A DNA stretch of 64,000 nucleotides from Paracoccaceae bacterium. Lineage in GTDB: Bacteria > Pseudomonadota > Alphaproteobacteria > Rhodobacterales > Rhodobacteraceae. This document shows, in pieces, positions 35,779 to 44,896 of this stretch. The position numbers were made by a program, and so were the translations under genes. The stretch covers positions 40,130 to 104,129 of the forward strand of contig JALEGX010000095.1 of NCBI GenBank assembly GCA_022763485.1, written 5' to 3'. Under the pieces are notes generated by a model. The model was not told the DNA's origin. It did not search any database and was given only the letters and a program-made list of their open reading frames with translations. The number at the start of each line of letters is the position of its first letter. Position 1 is the stretch's first letter.

Positions 35779-36026
35779 TCGCGCCCTATATCGGCTTTCT
35801 GGCCGCCATCCTCGGGACCGTCTGCTGGATCCCGCAGGCATGGCAGGCCTGGGCATCCCGCGACACCTCCGGGCTGTCGCTGCCGTCGAACCTGATGTTC
35901 CTGGCCACGGTGACCCTGTGGCTGGCCTACGGCGTGATGGTCGGGGACTGGCCCCTGATCCTCGCCAATATTTGCGCCGTGACCGCCGTTCTGGTGATCG
36001 TCGCGGCGAAGCTGAAATTCGGATAA
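35775..36026 (+). CDS. SemiSWEET/PQ-loop half-transporter
   Basis: An 83-aa protein with three hydrophobic helices (about residues 3-22, 35-54 and 59-79) and the PQ-loop Pro-Gln pair in CWIPQAWQAW (P20, Q21). This is the minimal triple-helix unit that dimerises into a transporter. SemiSWEETs move sugars, but PQ-loop relatives carry lysine/arginine (PQLC2) or cystine. It is coupled (ATGA) to the lysine-forming saccharopine dehydrogenase and lies 12 bases before the second dehydrogenase, so an amino-acid substrate deserves consideration. Confidence 0.85.
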   Translation: MIAPYIGFLAAILGTVCWIPQAWQAWASRDTSGLSLPSNLMFLATVTLWLAYGVMVGDWPLILANICAVTAVLVIVAAKLKFG

Positions 36027-36038
36027 GGGAGAAACAAG

Positions 36039-37181
36039 ATGACCATCCATTGGTGCGGCACCGGCCTATCGGCCATCCCCGGCCTGCGGCGGCTGCTGGA
36101 AATGGGCCATGATGTGGCCGTCTGGAACCGGACGCCGGACAAGGCCCGCGAAGCGGTGGGCGATCTGACCACCAACATCCACGCGTTTTCCATCGCCAAT
36201 CTGGGTCAGCTGCTCAGCCCGCAGGATGTGATCGTGTCCATGCTGCCCGGCGATTGGCATGTGCCGCTGGCCGAGCTCGCCATCGAACGCGGAGCGCATT
36301 TCGTATCCTCGTCCTACATCGCGCCGGACATGCGCGCCCTGAACGACAAGGCCGCCGCGGCGGGTGTCTGCCTGGTGAATGAGGTCGGCCTGGACCCCGG
36401 CATCGACCACCTGATGGCGCATGCGCTGGTGGACGACTACAAAGCCTCTGACGCCTTTGACGCAGGCAATGAGATCAGCTTCCTCTCCTATTGCGGCGGT
36501 ATCCCCAAGACACCGAACCCGTTCCGCTACAAGTTCAGCTGGTCGCCGCTTGGCGTGCTGAAAGCGCTGCGCTCGCCTTCGAAATCCATCCGTGACTTCA
36601 ACGAATTCGACGTGGCCCGCCCCTGGGATGCAATCTCCTCCTATGAGGCCCCGCTGCCCACGCCCGAAAGCTTCGAAGTCTACCCCAACCGCGACTCGCT
36701 GCCCTTCATGGGTCAGTACCATTTCGGCGAGGACTGGAAGGTCAAGGAATTCGTCCGCGGCACCCTGCGCCTGAACGGCTGGGCCGAGGCCTGGGACAGC
36801 GTCTTCAAAGAGGTCGAAACCCTGGAAGGCGAAGCTGGCGATGCCCGGCTGAAGGAGATGTCCGATCAATTCTGGTCCGACAACGCCTATGACGAAGGTG
36901 AGCCGGACCGCGTTGTCCTGTGTGTGGATCTCAAGGTTGAAAAAGACGGCGCGCCTGTCTGGCACAAGACCTATGTGATGGACGCCTGGGGCGATGAGCG
37001 CGGCACTGCCATGGCGCGGCTTGTGTCCTTCCCGGTTTCCTTCGCCATCGAAGCGGTGATGAACGGCAAGATCGCCCCCGGCGTCCACGCCGCCCCCTCC
37101 GACGCTGCGCTGGTCAGCAAATGGATGGGCGAAATCGACAAGCTGGCGCAGCACCTGCAAGTGGTCGATCAGACCGCCTGA
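36039..37181 (+). CDS. Saccharopine dehydrogenase, glutamate-forming type (LYS9-like)
   Basis: A 380-aa cytoplasmic enzyme that splits saccharopine to glutamate and alpha-aminoadipate semialdehyde. It has an N-terminal Rossmann fold (CGTGLSAIPGLRRLLEMGHDVAVWNRTPDKA), the family segment NEVGLDPGIDHLMAHALVDD near residue 120, and FLSYCGGIPKTPNPFRYKFSWSP-type substrate-domain sequence near 150. GGGAGAAACAAG precedes the ATG. It ends the operon ahead of a terminator. The semialdehyde dehydrogenase expected next in the pathway is not adjacent. Confidence 0.9.
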   Translation: MTIHWCGTGLSAIPGLRRLLEMGHDVAVWNRTPDKAREAVGDLTTNIHAFSIANLGQLLSPQDVIVSMLPGDWHVPLAELAIERGAHFVSSSYIAPDMRALNDKAAAAGVCLVNEVGLDPGIDHLMAHALVDDYKASDAFDAGNEISFLSYCGGIPKTPNPFRYKFSWSPLGVLKALRSPSKSIRDFNEFDVARPWDAISSYEAPLPTPESFEVYPNRDSLPFMGQYHFGEDWKVKEFVRGTLRLNGWAEAWDSVFKEVETLEGEAGDARLKEMSDQFWSDNAYDEGEPDRVVLCVDLKVEKDGAPVWHKTYVMDAWGDERGTAMARLVSFPVSFAIEAVMNGKIAPGVHAAPSDAALVSKWMGEIDKLAQHLQVVDQTA

Positions 37182-37186
37182 TCAAG

Positions 37187-37225
37187 AAAACGGAGCGCCC
37201 CATCCGGCGCTCCGCTCCCTTTTTC
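37187..37225 (+). terminator. Intrinsic terminator of the saccharopine operon
   Basis: CGGAGCGCC (37191-37199), 6-base loop, GGCGCTCCG (37206-37214), then CTCCCTTTTTC. A 9-bp perfect stem with a T-run. Confidence 0.85.
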
Positions 37226-37233
37226 ATCTCGCC

Positions 37234-37270
37234 AAAAAACTCCGGGGAGTGCGAGGGGCTGGCCCCTCGC
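37234..37270 (-). terminator. Perfect inverted repeat plus terminator of the DUF3775 gene
   Basis: On the minus strand, GCGAGGGGC-CA-GCCCCTCGC (37270-37251; 9-bp arms, 2-base gap) is followed at once by ACTCC-CC-GGAGT-TTTTT (37250-37234). The second part is a short intrinsic terminator for the DUF3775 gene; the first is a near-perfect palindrome of unknown role. Confidence 0.6.
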
Positions 37271-37291
37271 TCCTGTCCACGGGGCTCGCGC

Positions 37292-37609
37292 CTACATCAG
37301 GTCGTTCTCGATATCCTCGGCCGAGATCCCCAGTGCATCCAACCCATTTTCCAGATGGTCCGACAGGTGTGGCGTCCCCAGCAGGTAGTCGGCACAGGGT
37401 GTCGAGGCTTCGGTCTTCGCGGTGGCGATGGCTTCGGCCAGATCCTCGGCAAAGAAGCTTTCGCGTCCAATCCACATGACGGCCACCAGCTCGGCCTGTT
37501 CGTCTTCGTTCAGTCGGTCGATGAAGGCACGCAGTTCCCCTTCGGCCCGATCCAGTTCCCGGGCCATCAGCGCCACCTGACCGATCTTTCGGGCAGAAAT
37601 TTCCAACAT
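37292..37609 (-). CDS. DUF3775-like protein
   Basis: A 105-aa acidic cytoplasmic protein that begins MLEISARKIGQVALMARELDRAEGELRAFIDRL and continues with ELVAVMWIGRESF. This resembles DUF3775, a short alphaproteobacterial family without known function. It has no membrane segment or catalytic motif. It lies alone on the minus strand, convergent with the saccharopine operon and 85 bases after the cyclase gene. Confidence 0.7.
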   Translation of the reverse strand: MLEISARKIGQVALMARELDRAEGELRAFIDRLNEDEQAELVAVMWIGRESFFAEDLAEAIATAKTEASTPCADYLLGTPHLSDHLENGLDALGISAEDIENDLM

Positions 37610-37694
37610 CGTTCCAATCCTTCCGTTCGCCGTTTCAGTCGCATCAGACCCTTTTGACCGGTCCGGAGTCCTTGATCTGGCGCAAGGTGAAGCT

Positions 37695-38684
37695 TCAGCT
37701 CAGAGCGTGCCATCCCCGGACGGCAACCGGACCGCTGCGCCCACGCAGCTCGACCGGTGGCAAAGCGACCCATCCATCCTCCGACTGGTCAGCGGCGTCC
37801 AGAACCCCTTGCGAGGCGACCACCGCAAACCCGCAGGTCTTGGTCAATTGTTCCAGGCGCGACGCGCTGTTCACGGTGTCACCAAAGACCGAATATTCCA
37901 GCCGCCCGGTGTCCCCCACCACGCCACAGAACACCTCGCCCCGGTGGATGCCAATGCCGATGCGCACGGCATCGTCCCGTTCATCCGACCATTGCCCGAT
38001 CTCGGTCACCAGCCCTTTCGCGCATGACAGCGCCGCGCTGGCATCGCCTGCTCCGTCAAACAGCACCATCACCGCATCGCCCATGAACTTGTCGATCACG
38101 CCCGAATGCGCGGACACGATCCGCGACACCCGGCTGCGGAACTCGGTGATGAACCCGGTGACCTCCTGCGGGTTGCGATCCTGGGCCCAGCGGGTAAAGC
38201 CGCGGATATCGATGAACATCACGCACATCTCCTGTCGGGTGCCATGGCGAAGCGCCTCCAGCCCTTCTTCGGCCAGATGCCCGGCGATACGCGCCGGCAG
38301 ATAGCGGGTCAGATTGGCCTTCTGGCGCGCTTCGACGATCGAATTCTTCAGCAACGCCCGCATGCGCTGCGCCGCCACGATCATCACCACACCGGCCAGG
38401 GCGATCATCGCCAGCCTGATGAAATTGGGGGGCGATGACAGAAACAAACGCGCCCTGTCTTCCAGCCCGGCCACATCACCCTCACCCGGCAGAAAGGCAA
38501 CCATCGTCGCCACGGCGAACACCCATTGCCGCCGCAGCACGTCGATCTGCAGGCTGTCCACCGGGCTGACGATCAGAACAAAGAACACCAGCAGGCTGAA
38601 GGCAACCAGCATCCGCAGCAGCGACACCAGGCCTTCGGCGTCAATCTCGGCCTGCCGCAGCACCTGGTGTTCAGGCCGGTCCAT
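37695..38684 (-). CDS. Class III adenylate/guanylate cyclase, membrane-anchored
   Basis: A 329-aa protein with hydrophobic helices in the first 110 residues (about 20-42, 53-66 and 88-106). The cyclase catalytic domain follows (about 150-310): VMFIDIRGFTRWAQ holds the first metal Asp, VIDKFMGDAVMVLFDG the second, and GRLEYSVFGDTVNSASRLE the purine/transition-state region. There is no separate sensor domain. It starts 2 bases after rmuC and is probably cotranscribed. The product (cAMP or cGMP) cannot be fixed by eye. A cyclic-nucleotide-binding protein is encoded at 6.1 kb. Confidence 0.88.
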   Translation of the reverse strand: MDRPEHQVLRQAEIDAEGLVSLLRMLVAFSLLVFFVLIVSPVDSLQIDVLRRQWVFAVATMVAFLPGEGDVAGLEDRARLFLSSPPNFIRLAMIALAGVVMIVAAQRMRALLKNSIVEARQKANLTRYLPARIAGHLAEEGLEALRHGTRQEMCVMFIDIRGFTRWAQDRNPQEVTGFITEFRSRVSRIVSAHSGVIDKFMGDAVMVLFDGAGDASAALSCAKGLVTEIGQWSDERDDAVRIGIGIHRGEVFCGVVGDTGRLEYSVFGDTVNSASRLEQLTKTCGFAVVASQGVLDAADQSEDGWVALPPVELRGRSGPVAVRGWHALS

Positions 38685-38686
38685 GG

Positions 38687-39925
38687 TCAGTGATCAGGCT
38701 TGCTGAGCGGCACAACATTGCTGGGATCATCCGGGGCCAGCTCTTCGAAGTCAAAATTGTCCAGCCGCTGCGCCCGGCGACCGGCCTTGTCGGCGCTGAT
38801 CTTGATTTCCGAGATGTCTTTGGCCGCCTGACCGAAATGCCGGTCCAGATTGGCAACCCGGTCGCCCAGTCGCTCGACATCCTTGTGCAACATGCCCAGT
38901 TCCTTGCGGATGGCCCCGGCCTGTTCGCGCATACGGGCGTCTTTCAGGATCGCGCGCATGGTGTTCAGGGTTGCCATGCAGGTGGTGGGCGACACGATCC
39001 AGACCCGCGCGGCAAAACCTTCGCGCACGATGTCCGAAAAATTGGCGTGCAGCTCGGCATAGACCGCCTCGGACGGCAGGAACATCAGCGCCCCGTCGGC
39101 GGTTTCTCCGTCGATGATGTATTTCTCGGAAATCGCCTTGATATGGGCCCGCAGCGCGGTCTTCATCATCCGTGCGGCTTCTTGCAACTGGCCCTGCGTT
39201 TCCGCGTTGCGCAGCGCCTCATAGGGTTCCAGCGGAAACTTGCTGTCGATCACGATGGGGCCGGGGGGGTTCGGCAGGTGAATCAGGCAGTCCGCGCGCT
39301 TGCCATTGGTCAGCGTGTGTTGCAGCGAATAACTGTCGGCGGGCAGTGCCTTGGACACGATGTCATTCAGCTGGATTTCCCCGAACGCGCCGCGGGTCTG
39401 TTTGTTCGACAGGATGTCCTGCAGGCTCAGCACATCCCCCGAAAGCTTGGTGATGTTGTCCTGCGCCTTGTCGATCATCTTCAGCCGCTCCTGCAACTGG
39501 GTCAGCGAGGTGGCTGTCTGCTTGGATGATCCGTGCAGCGATTCCTTCATGCGTTCCTGCATTTCGGTCATCGCGCGCTGCGCCCGCAGGGCATTGTCGG
39601 CCAGCCGGTCGTTCATGTGCTGCTGCACCGCGCCCAACCGCGCCTCGACCGTCTGGATCATCTGCACCTGCGCGTTGGCCTGCGTTTCCGAAACATGCTG
39701 CAAGCCGCCGCGCAGCTGCTCTTGCCCCTGGCCCAGCTGCTGCACATGCTGTCCCAGATGCGCCAGCTGCTGTGCCAACGGCTCGGCCATCTGCGCGGAC
39801 CGATTGGCGGCACGCAGCCCAAGAAACAGCAGGATCAGAATCAGCGCCAGTGCGCCGATACCCACCAGCGCGACAAGGACCACCGGGTCGCTGAAAGAAT
39901 ACGTCTGTCCTGCAATCTGGATCAT
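38687..39925 (-). CDS. rmuC: RmuC-family DNA recombination protein
   Basis: A 412-aa protein: an N-terminal membrane helix (about residues 15-37), a long Gln/Leu-rich coiled coil (about 45-150), then the RmuC nuclease-like core, with GAFGEIQLNDIV, IVIDSKFPLEPYEAL and ALMFLPSEAVYAELHA. RmuC limits rearrangements at inverted repeats in E. coli; its fold is PD-(D/E)XK-like. It lies between mutL and the cyclase gene on the same strand, 69 bases after mutL. Confidence 0.9.
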   Translation of the reverse strand: MIQIAGQTYSFSDPVVLVALVGIGALALILILLFLGLRAANRSAQMAEPLAQQLAHLGQHVQQLGQGQEQLRGGLQHVSETQANAQVQMIQTVEARLGAVQQHMNDRLADNALRAQRAMTEMQERMKESLHGSSKQTATSLTQLQERLKMIDKAQDNITKLSGDVLSLQDILSNKQTRGAFGEIQLNDIVSKALPADSYSLQHTLTNGKRADCLIHLPNPPGPIVIDSKFPLEPYEALRNAETQGQLQEAARMMKTALRAHIKAISEKYIIDGETADGALMFLPSEAVYAELHANFSDIVREGFAARVWIVSPTTCMATLNTMRAILKDARMREQAGAIRKELGMLHKDVERLGDRVANLDRHFGQAAKDISEIKISADKAGRRAQRLDNFDFEELAPDDPSNVVPLSKPDH

Positions 39926-39994
39926 GTTGACCTCATCTGCCCTGCGTCATGTTCTTGTTTTGTTTTCGCCTTCTATCCCGCTTCGCCATCCGGA

Positions 39995-41884
39995 TCAACT
40001 GCGCCCGAACAGCCGTTCGATATCGGCCAGCTTCAGTTCCACATAGGTGGGGCGGCCGTGGTTGCATTGGCCGGAATGGGGCGTGGCCTCCATCTCGCGC
40101 AGCAGGGCGTTCATCTCTTCCCCGCGCATACGTCTGCCAGACCGGATCGACCCATGGCAGGCCACGCGGGACAAGATCGCCTCGACCTTGGCCTGCACCA
40201 GTTGGCTGGAGCCCTGATCGTCCAGTTCATCCAGAATGTCCCTGATCATCGCCGTGGCATTCACCTCTCCCAGAATCGCAGGGGTTTCACGCACGGCAAC
40301 GGCATTTCCGCCGAAGGGTTCAATCGTCAGCCCCATCTGCGACAGCGCCTCCGCCACTTCGGTCAGGCGGGCACAGTCACCAGCGGAGAGCTCCACGATT
40401 TCCGGGATCAGCAGAGCCTGCGCTGCAACGCCGGTTTCCGCCATCTGCCGCTTCAGCTTTTCATAAACCAACCGCTCGTGCGCGGCGTGCTGGTCAACGA
40501 TGACCATCCCATCCGCTGTTTGGGCGATGATGTAGTTCTCATGCACCTGCCCCCGCGCCGCGCCCAACGGCAGCGCTTCTGCCACGGGTTCTGCGGTGGC
40601 GGGATCTGCGGGCGCGGGCGGGTCGTTGACCTCGACCATCTGTCCACTGAACGCATCGCGCAGCTCGGCAAAGCCGGAGGAGGGCTGTGGATCGGGCCGT
40701 TGAGCGGCAAAGCTGCTGCGCAGGGCGCCCGCGCTTGGCCGGTCCATCTGATACACACGGGGGGCACCGCTCTGGGTCGGTTGTTCCGACCGCATCGCCC
40801 CAAGGGTCGCGCCTGCAACGGTACTGGAGGCCCGGTGCCCGGCTTCGGCCAAGGCGTGGCGCAGGGACGACACGATCAGCCCACGCACAACGCCCGGATC
40901 GCGAAACCGGACTTCGGATTTTGCGGGGTGCACGTTCACGTCCACCAAAGAAGGGTCGCAATCCACAAACAGCGCCGCCGCCGGGTGGCGATCCCGGCTC
41001 AGGAAATCGAAATAGGCCGCTCGCAGCGCGCCGGTCAGCATCTTGTCCCGCACCGGACGGGCGTTGACGAACAGATACTGCGCGACGGCAGCCCCACGGG
41101 AATAGGTCGGCAGCGCCGCATAGCCAAACAGGCGCACCCCATCGCGGGTCGCATCAATCCGCAGCGCGTTTTCCGCAAACTCCCGACCCAGCACCTGGGC
41201 TAGACGACCATGCAGCGCGTCAAACAGGTCCCCGGACATCGGATCGGCGCGGAAGGTTACACGGCCCTCCCCGCCCCCGGACACATCGCGCAGCGTGAAC
41301 CCCACGGCGGGTTCCGCCATCGCCAGCCGCTTGATCGTGTCGTTGATCGCCTGTGTTTCGGCCCGGTCCGAGCGCATGAATTTCAGACGAGCCGGAGTGG
41401 CAAAGAAAAGGTCGCGCAACTCGACGATGGTGCCAGCCCGCAAGGCTGCGGGGCGTACCTCCTCGGACCGGCCACCGGCCACACGGATCTGTGCCGCCTC
41501 AGCCCCCTTGGCCCGGCTGGTGATGGACAGGCGCCCGACCGCCCCCAGCGAGGGCAGCGCCTCTCCCCGGAACCCGAAGGTGTGAATGTCCAGCAGGTCA
41601 GAGCCGTCGATCTTGGACGTGGCATGACGGGACAGCGCCAGCGGCAACTCCTCGGGCGGAATACCGCACCCGTCATCGGTCACCCGGATGAGCGTCTTGC
41701 CCCCATCCGCAATATCGATGGTGATCCGGGTGGCGCCCGCGTCGATCGCGTTCTCTACCAGCTCCTTCACGGCAGAGGCCGGGCGTTCCACAACCTCACC
41801 GGCGGCGATCCGGTTGATCGCAGCATCATCAAGTTGGCGGATGGAGGCGCGTTGATCGCCGATATTGGTGTCAGTCTGTACCAT
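39995..41884 (-). CDS. mutL: DNA mismatch repair protein MutL, endonuclease type
   Basis: A 629-aa GHKL ATPase and nicking endonuclease. N-terminal motifs: [33 protein letters not shown] and [12 protein letters not shown]. The C-domain carries [12 protein letters not shown] (residues 464-475), which fits the metal-dependent endonuclease motif DQHA(X)2E(X)4E; ACHGSIR (near 575) and CNHGRP (607-612) support an active MutL nuclease. This is expected in MutH-less bacteria. The ATG at 41884 was chosen over a frame extending into the upstream permease. Confidence 0.95.
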   Translation of the reverse strand: MVQTDTNIGDQRASIRQLDDAAINRIAAGEVVERPASAVKELVENAIDAGATRITIDIADGGKTLIRVTDDGCGIPPEELPLALSRHATSKIDGSDLLDIHTFGFRGEALPSLGAVGRLSITSRAKGAEAAQIRVAGGRSEEVRPAALRAGTIVELRDLFFATPARLKFMRSDRAETQAINDTIKRLAMAEPAVGFTLRDVSGGGEGRVTFRADPMSGDLFDALHGRLAQVLGREFAENALRIDATRDGVRLFGYAALPTYSRGAAVAQYLFVNARPVRDKMLTGALRAAYFDFLSRDRHPAAALFVDCDPSLVDVNVHPAKSEVRFRDPGVVRGLIVSSLRHALAEAGHRASSTVAGATLGAMRSEQPTQSGAPRVYQMDRPSAGALRSSFAAQRPDPQPSSGFAELRDAFSGQMVEVNDPPAPADPATAEPVAEALPLGAARGQVHENYIIAQTADGMVIVDQHAAHERLVYEKLKRQMAETGVAAQALLIPEIVELSAGDCARLTEVAEALSQMGLTIEPFGGNAVAVRETPAILGEVNATAMIRDILDELDDQGSSQLVQAKVEAILSRVACHGSIRSGRRMRGEEMNALLREMEATPHSGQCNHGRPTYVELKLADIERLFGRS

Positions 41885-41949
41885 ACCACTATACTTAGCA
41901 TGGCGACGGCCGATTCTGCCAGTGACCTTGAGGGCGGGTTCGGCGGGTT

Positions 41950-42879
41950 TCAGGCCGCCTGGGGCGCGCCTGTCCGGCTGCGGCACGGGCCAAATTTCGC
42001 CGCCACCGCCAGGATGAGACCGGACACGGTTGCGATCATTCCCGCAGCGGAAACCGCATCATACGCGCCCAGCCACAAAGGTCCATATCCCGCCAGCACA
42101 TATCCCAGAACTGCGGACAGAGTCGCGAAGAACACGCTCCAAGCCACCTGCCCTTCCAGCCGGTTTGACATCATACGCGCCGCAGCCGGGGGACAGATGA
42201 ACATGGCGATGACGATGATTGAACCAACCGCGTCAAAGGCGGCAACGGCGGCAATCGCGGCGGTGATCACCAAGGCCATGCCCAAGGCATTGACCGGGAT
42301 CCCCTGCGTGCGGGCGAACCCTTCGTCAAAGGTTGAAATCTTCAGCGCCCGCCAGAACAGACCAATGAAGATCGAAACCCCGATCAGTGTCAGAAAGATG
42401 CGCGGCAGCTCCACCGGCAGATGCATCAAAGCTTGCACGTAAAGCAGGGACGACCAGCCGGTTGCGTCCAGCCAGATCAGGCTTTCCAGATTGCCATAAA
42501 GCGCGTGTTCGACGTCCAGGTGAACGGTTGAGGTGTCCGTCTGCTCCAGCAGCAGAACGCCGCCCGCAAACATGGTGGTAAAGACCACGCCCATCGCAGC
42601 ACCCGGTTCGATCCGGCCCAGCCGGCGGATCGCCTCGATCAGCACCACCGCAACAATCGCGGCCCCCGCCGCGCCCAGCATCATCGGCCAGGCCGCAATG
42701 GCCCCGGTCAACAAGAAGGCCACCACGATGCCGGGCAGAACAACATGGCTGATCGCATCGCCGATCAGTGCCTGCCGACGCAGCAACAGGAAGTTGCCGG
42801 GCAGCGCACAGGCAATCGCCGCAAAGACCCCGATCAGCATCGGTGTCAGCGACAGGGGAACAAACTCTTCACCGCTCAT
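41950..42879 (-). CDS. Mn/Zn/Fe ABC transporter permease (SitD/TroD-like)
   Basis: A 309-aa inner-membrane permease with about eight helices. The class motif [18 protein letters not shown] lies near residue 40 and [22 protein letters not shown] near 215. It is the last gene of a four-gene metal importer operon and overlaps the preceding permease by 4 bases (ATGA). Paired permeases suggest a heterodimeric pore of the SitCD/TroCD type. Manganese is the likeliest cargo given the operator upstream, but zinc or ferrous iron remain possible. Confidence 0.87.
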   Translation of the reverse strand: MSGEEFVPLSLTPMLIGVFAAIACALPGNFLLLRRQALIGDAISHVVLPGIVVAFLLTGAIAAWPMMLGAAGAAIVAVVLIEAIRRLGRIEPGAAMGVVFTTMFAGGVLLLEQTDTSTVHLDVEHALYGNLESLIWLDATGWSSLLYVQALMHLPVELPRIFLTLIGVSIFIGLFWRALKISTFDEGFARTQGIPVNALGMALVITAAIAAVAAFDAVGSIIVIAMFICPPAAARMMSNRLEGQVAWSVFFATLSAVLGYVLAGYGPLWLGAYDAVSAAGMIATVSGLILAVAAKFGPCRSRTGAPQAA

Positions 42880-44081
42880 ACTGCTACGCCTTGCGGCCCC
42901 CCGATCATGCTGTCGACTTCAGCGATCTGATCGCGTGTCAGGACGGTTTCGATATCCCGCAGCCCGTCATAGAGCGCCGCCGCCGCTTCGTGGGTCTGGT
43001 CGCCACGCACGATTTCCCAGCGCCGCTCATCCCGCAGCGCCTTGGCCGCGCGGGCCTTGCCCTGATCGGTCGCCACGCCGTCTGCCCGCACCAGCCCGGC
43101 CCGCCGCAGCAGGCGCAGGGTCAGCTTTTCGTAGATCGGCTGCCCCTGTGCCAAGGCCAGCAAGCCCTGCCGCAGGTGAACGCGGCGTTGAAACCGCCGA
43201 TGCCGCAGAACCGCCGCCAGCACCCCGCGCCCGGGGGCCAGCAGCAGAGAAACCAGAAACAGCGCAAAGCTGACCAGAACGATGATCGGACCAGTTGGCA
43301 GGTTGGGGGCCGAGGCCGAAATTGCAGCGCCCAGATAGGCCGCAACGCCACCGGCAAGGCCCGCCAGCAGCACCACGTGTTCGCTGCGTTCGGTCCAGAA
43401 CCGCGCCGTTACCGCCGGAATGATCAACAGCGCCACGATCAGGATCAGACCAACGATCTTCAAACCCACCACGGTCACGGCCATGACCAATCCCATGATC
43501 GCCATGTCGGTCAGATGGACGGGAACCCCACGAGCGGCTGCATACTCCGGATCAAAGGCCACCAGCGTCATCGGGCGGCGCAACAGCAGGATCAGGATCA
43601 GCGTCAGGCCCCCGCCCGCCGCAATGACCATGGCATCGGACCACAACATCCCCGCCGTTGATCCCAGCAGGAAGCCTTCAAGCCCCGCCTGTCGTCCCAT
43701 CCCCAAGGTCTGGATCACCGTCAGCAGGACGATGCCGAACCCGAAGAAGACGGACAGGACCGCGCCAATCGCCGCATCTTCGGCCAGCCGCGTGTTGCGG
43801 GTCAGCCAGTTCAGGCACCACAACCCGATGGCAGAAGACACCGCAGACCCGATCAACAGACCCAAGAGGTTGCGCCCGTCGCCCCCGAAGCTCGCCATCA
43901 GCAGGAAGGCAAGGCACACCCCCGGCAATGTCGCGTGTGAGACCGCATCGCTGACCAGGGCGCGCTTGCGCAGAAACAGGAAGGTTCCGGTAATTCCGGC
44001 AGAAACGCCCAGCAAGGTCGCACCGATGGCGACCAGCGTGGCGTTGTAACCAAGCTGCAGGGTCAGGGCCTCGAACAACAT
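42876..44081 (-). CDS. Metal ABC permease fused to a DtxR-like domain
   Basis: A 401-aa protein, about 110 residues longer than usual. Residues 1-290 are a TroC/SitC permease (VSDAVSHATLPGVCLAFLL near 40; VVGLKIVGLILIVALLIIPAVTARF near 215). Residues about 300-395 form a soluble tail resembling the DtxR/MntR winged-helix and dimerisation parts: LRLLRRAGLVRADG with ATDQGKARAAKALRDERRWE, then HEAAAALYDGLRDIETVLTRDQI. The tail may sense the metal and gate transport. It is coupled to the second permease (ATGA) and lies 4 bases after the ATPase gene. Confidence 0.85.
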   Translation of the reverse strand: MLFEALTLQLGYNATLVAIGATLLGVSAGITGTFLFLRKRALVSDAVSHATLPGVCLAFLLMASFGGDGRNLLGLLIGSAVSSAIGLWCLNWLTRNTRLAEDAAIGAVLSVFFGFGIVLLTVIQTLGMGRQAGLEGFLLGSTAGMLWSDAMVIAAGGGLTLILILLLRRPMTLVAFDPEYAAARGVPVHLTDMAIMGLVMAVTVVGLKIVGLILIVALLIIPAVTARFWTERSEHVVLLAGLAGGVAAYLGAAISASAPNLPTGPIIVLVSFALFLVSLLLAPGRGVLAAVLRHRRFQRRVHLRQGLLALAQGQPIYEKLTLRLLRRAGLVRADGVATDQGKARAAKALRDERRWEIVRGDQTHEAAAALYDGLRDIETVLTRDQIAEVDSMIGGPQGVAV

Positions 44082-44085
44082 GGGA

Positions 44086-44892
44086 TCAGCCTACGGCGCG
44101 GGAGAGCTGTTCAACCTGGGCGGTGGCCAACCGGCCACCATAAGCCGCCTGCAGGGTGTCGGCAGTGAACGCTGTTTCAACCGGGCCCTCGGCCACCTTG
44201 CGGGTGTTGATCAGAAACACATTGTCGAAATACTCGGTCACAGTGGCCAGATCGTGATGCACCACGACAACCGTCTTGCCTGCTTCGCGCAGGGCTTTCA
44301 GCACGCTGATGATGGCTTTTTCGGTCGCTGCATCGACGCCGGCAAACGGCTCGTCCAGAAGATAGAGATCTGCATCCTGCGCCAGCGCACGTGCCAGGAA
44401 CACCCGCTGCTGCTGGCCCCCGGACAGCTGCCCGATCTGCCGGTCGGCAAAATCGCGCATTCCGACGCGCGACAGGCAATCCAGTGCCCGCGCCTTGTGC
44501 CGGTTCCGCAACCGACCCAACAAGCCGAGCTCCCGATAAAGGCCCATCATGACCACATCGATCACCCGGGTCGGGAAATCCCAGTCCACGCTGGCGCGCT
44601 GCGGGACATAGGCGATCCGCCCGCGCTGTTCGTCGATGGGTTTGCCAAAGACCTGGATCTGGCCCGACACCGGCTTGATGATCCCCAGCGCCGCTTTCAG
44701 CGTGGTGGATTTCCCGGCGCCATTCGGACCGATCACCGCGGTCATCTTGCCCGGCTCGATGGTCATATCCACCGAAAACACCGCAGGTTTCTGACCATAT
44801 GTGACCGTCAGGCCGCGCACGCACAGCGGGCTGTTCTCATGGGACGCGGGTTCCGCAATGCGTCCCGCCGTGGTCGCCAGTTCCAATGTCAT
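44086..44892 (-). CDS. Mn/Zn/Fe ABC transporter ATP-binding protein (SitB/TroB-like)
   Basis: A 268-aa ATPase with Walker A GPNGAGKSTTLK, signature LSGGQQQRVFLARAL, Walker B LYLLDEPFAGVD and the switch VVHHDL. The cargo class is set by IAYVPQRASVDWDFPTRVIDVVMMGLY, typical of Mn/Zn/Fe importers. The ATG at 44892 begins just after the binding-protein stop; a start at 44922, inside that gene, would add ten residues and cannot be excluded. Confidence 0.88.
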   Translation of the reverse strand: MTLELATTAGRIAEPASHENSPLCVRGLTVTYGQKPAVFSVDMTIEPGKMTAVIGPNGAGKSTTLKAALGIIKPVSGQIQVFGKPIDEQRGRIAYVPQRASVDWDFPTRVIDVVMMGLYRELGLLGRLRNRHKARALDCLSRVGMRDFADRQIGQLSGGQQQRVFLARALAQDADLYLLDEPFAGVDAATEKAIISVLKALREAGKTVVVVHHDLATVTEYFDNVFLINTRKVAEGPVETAFTADTLQAAYGGRLATAQVEQLSRAVG

Positions 44893-44896
44893 CTGA

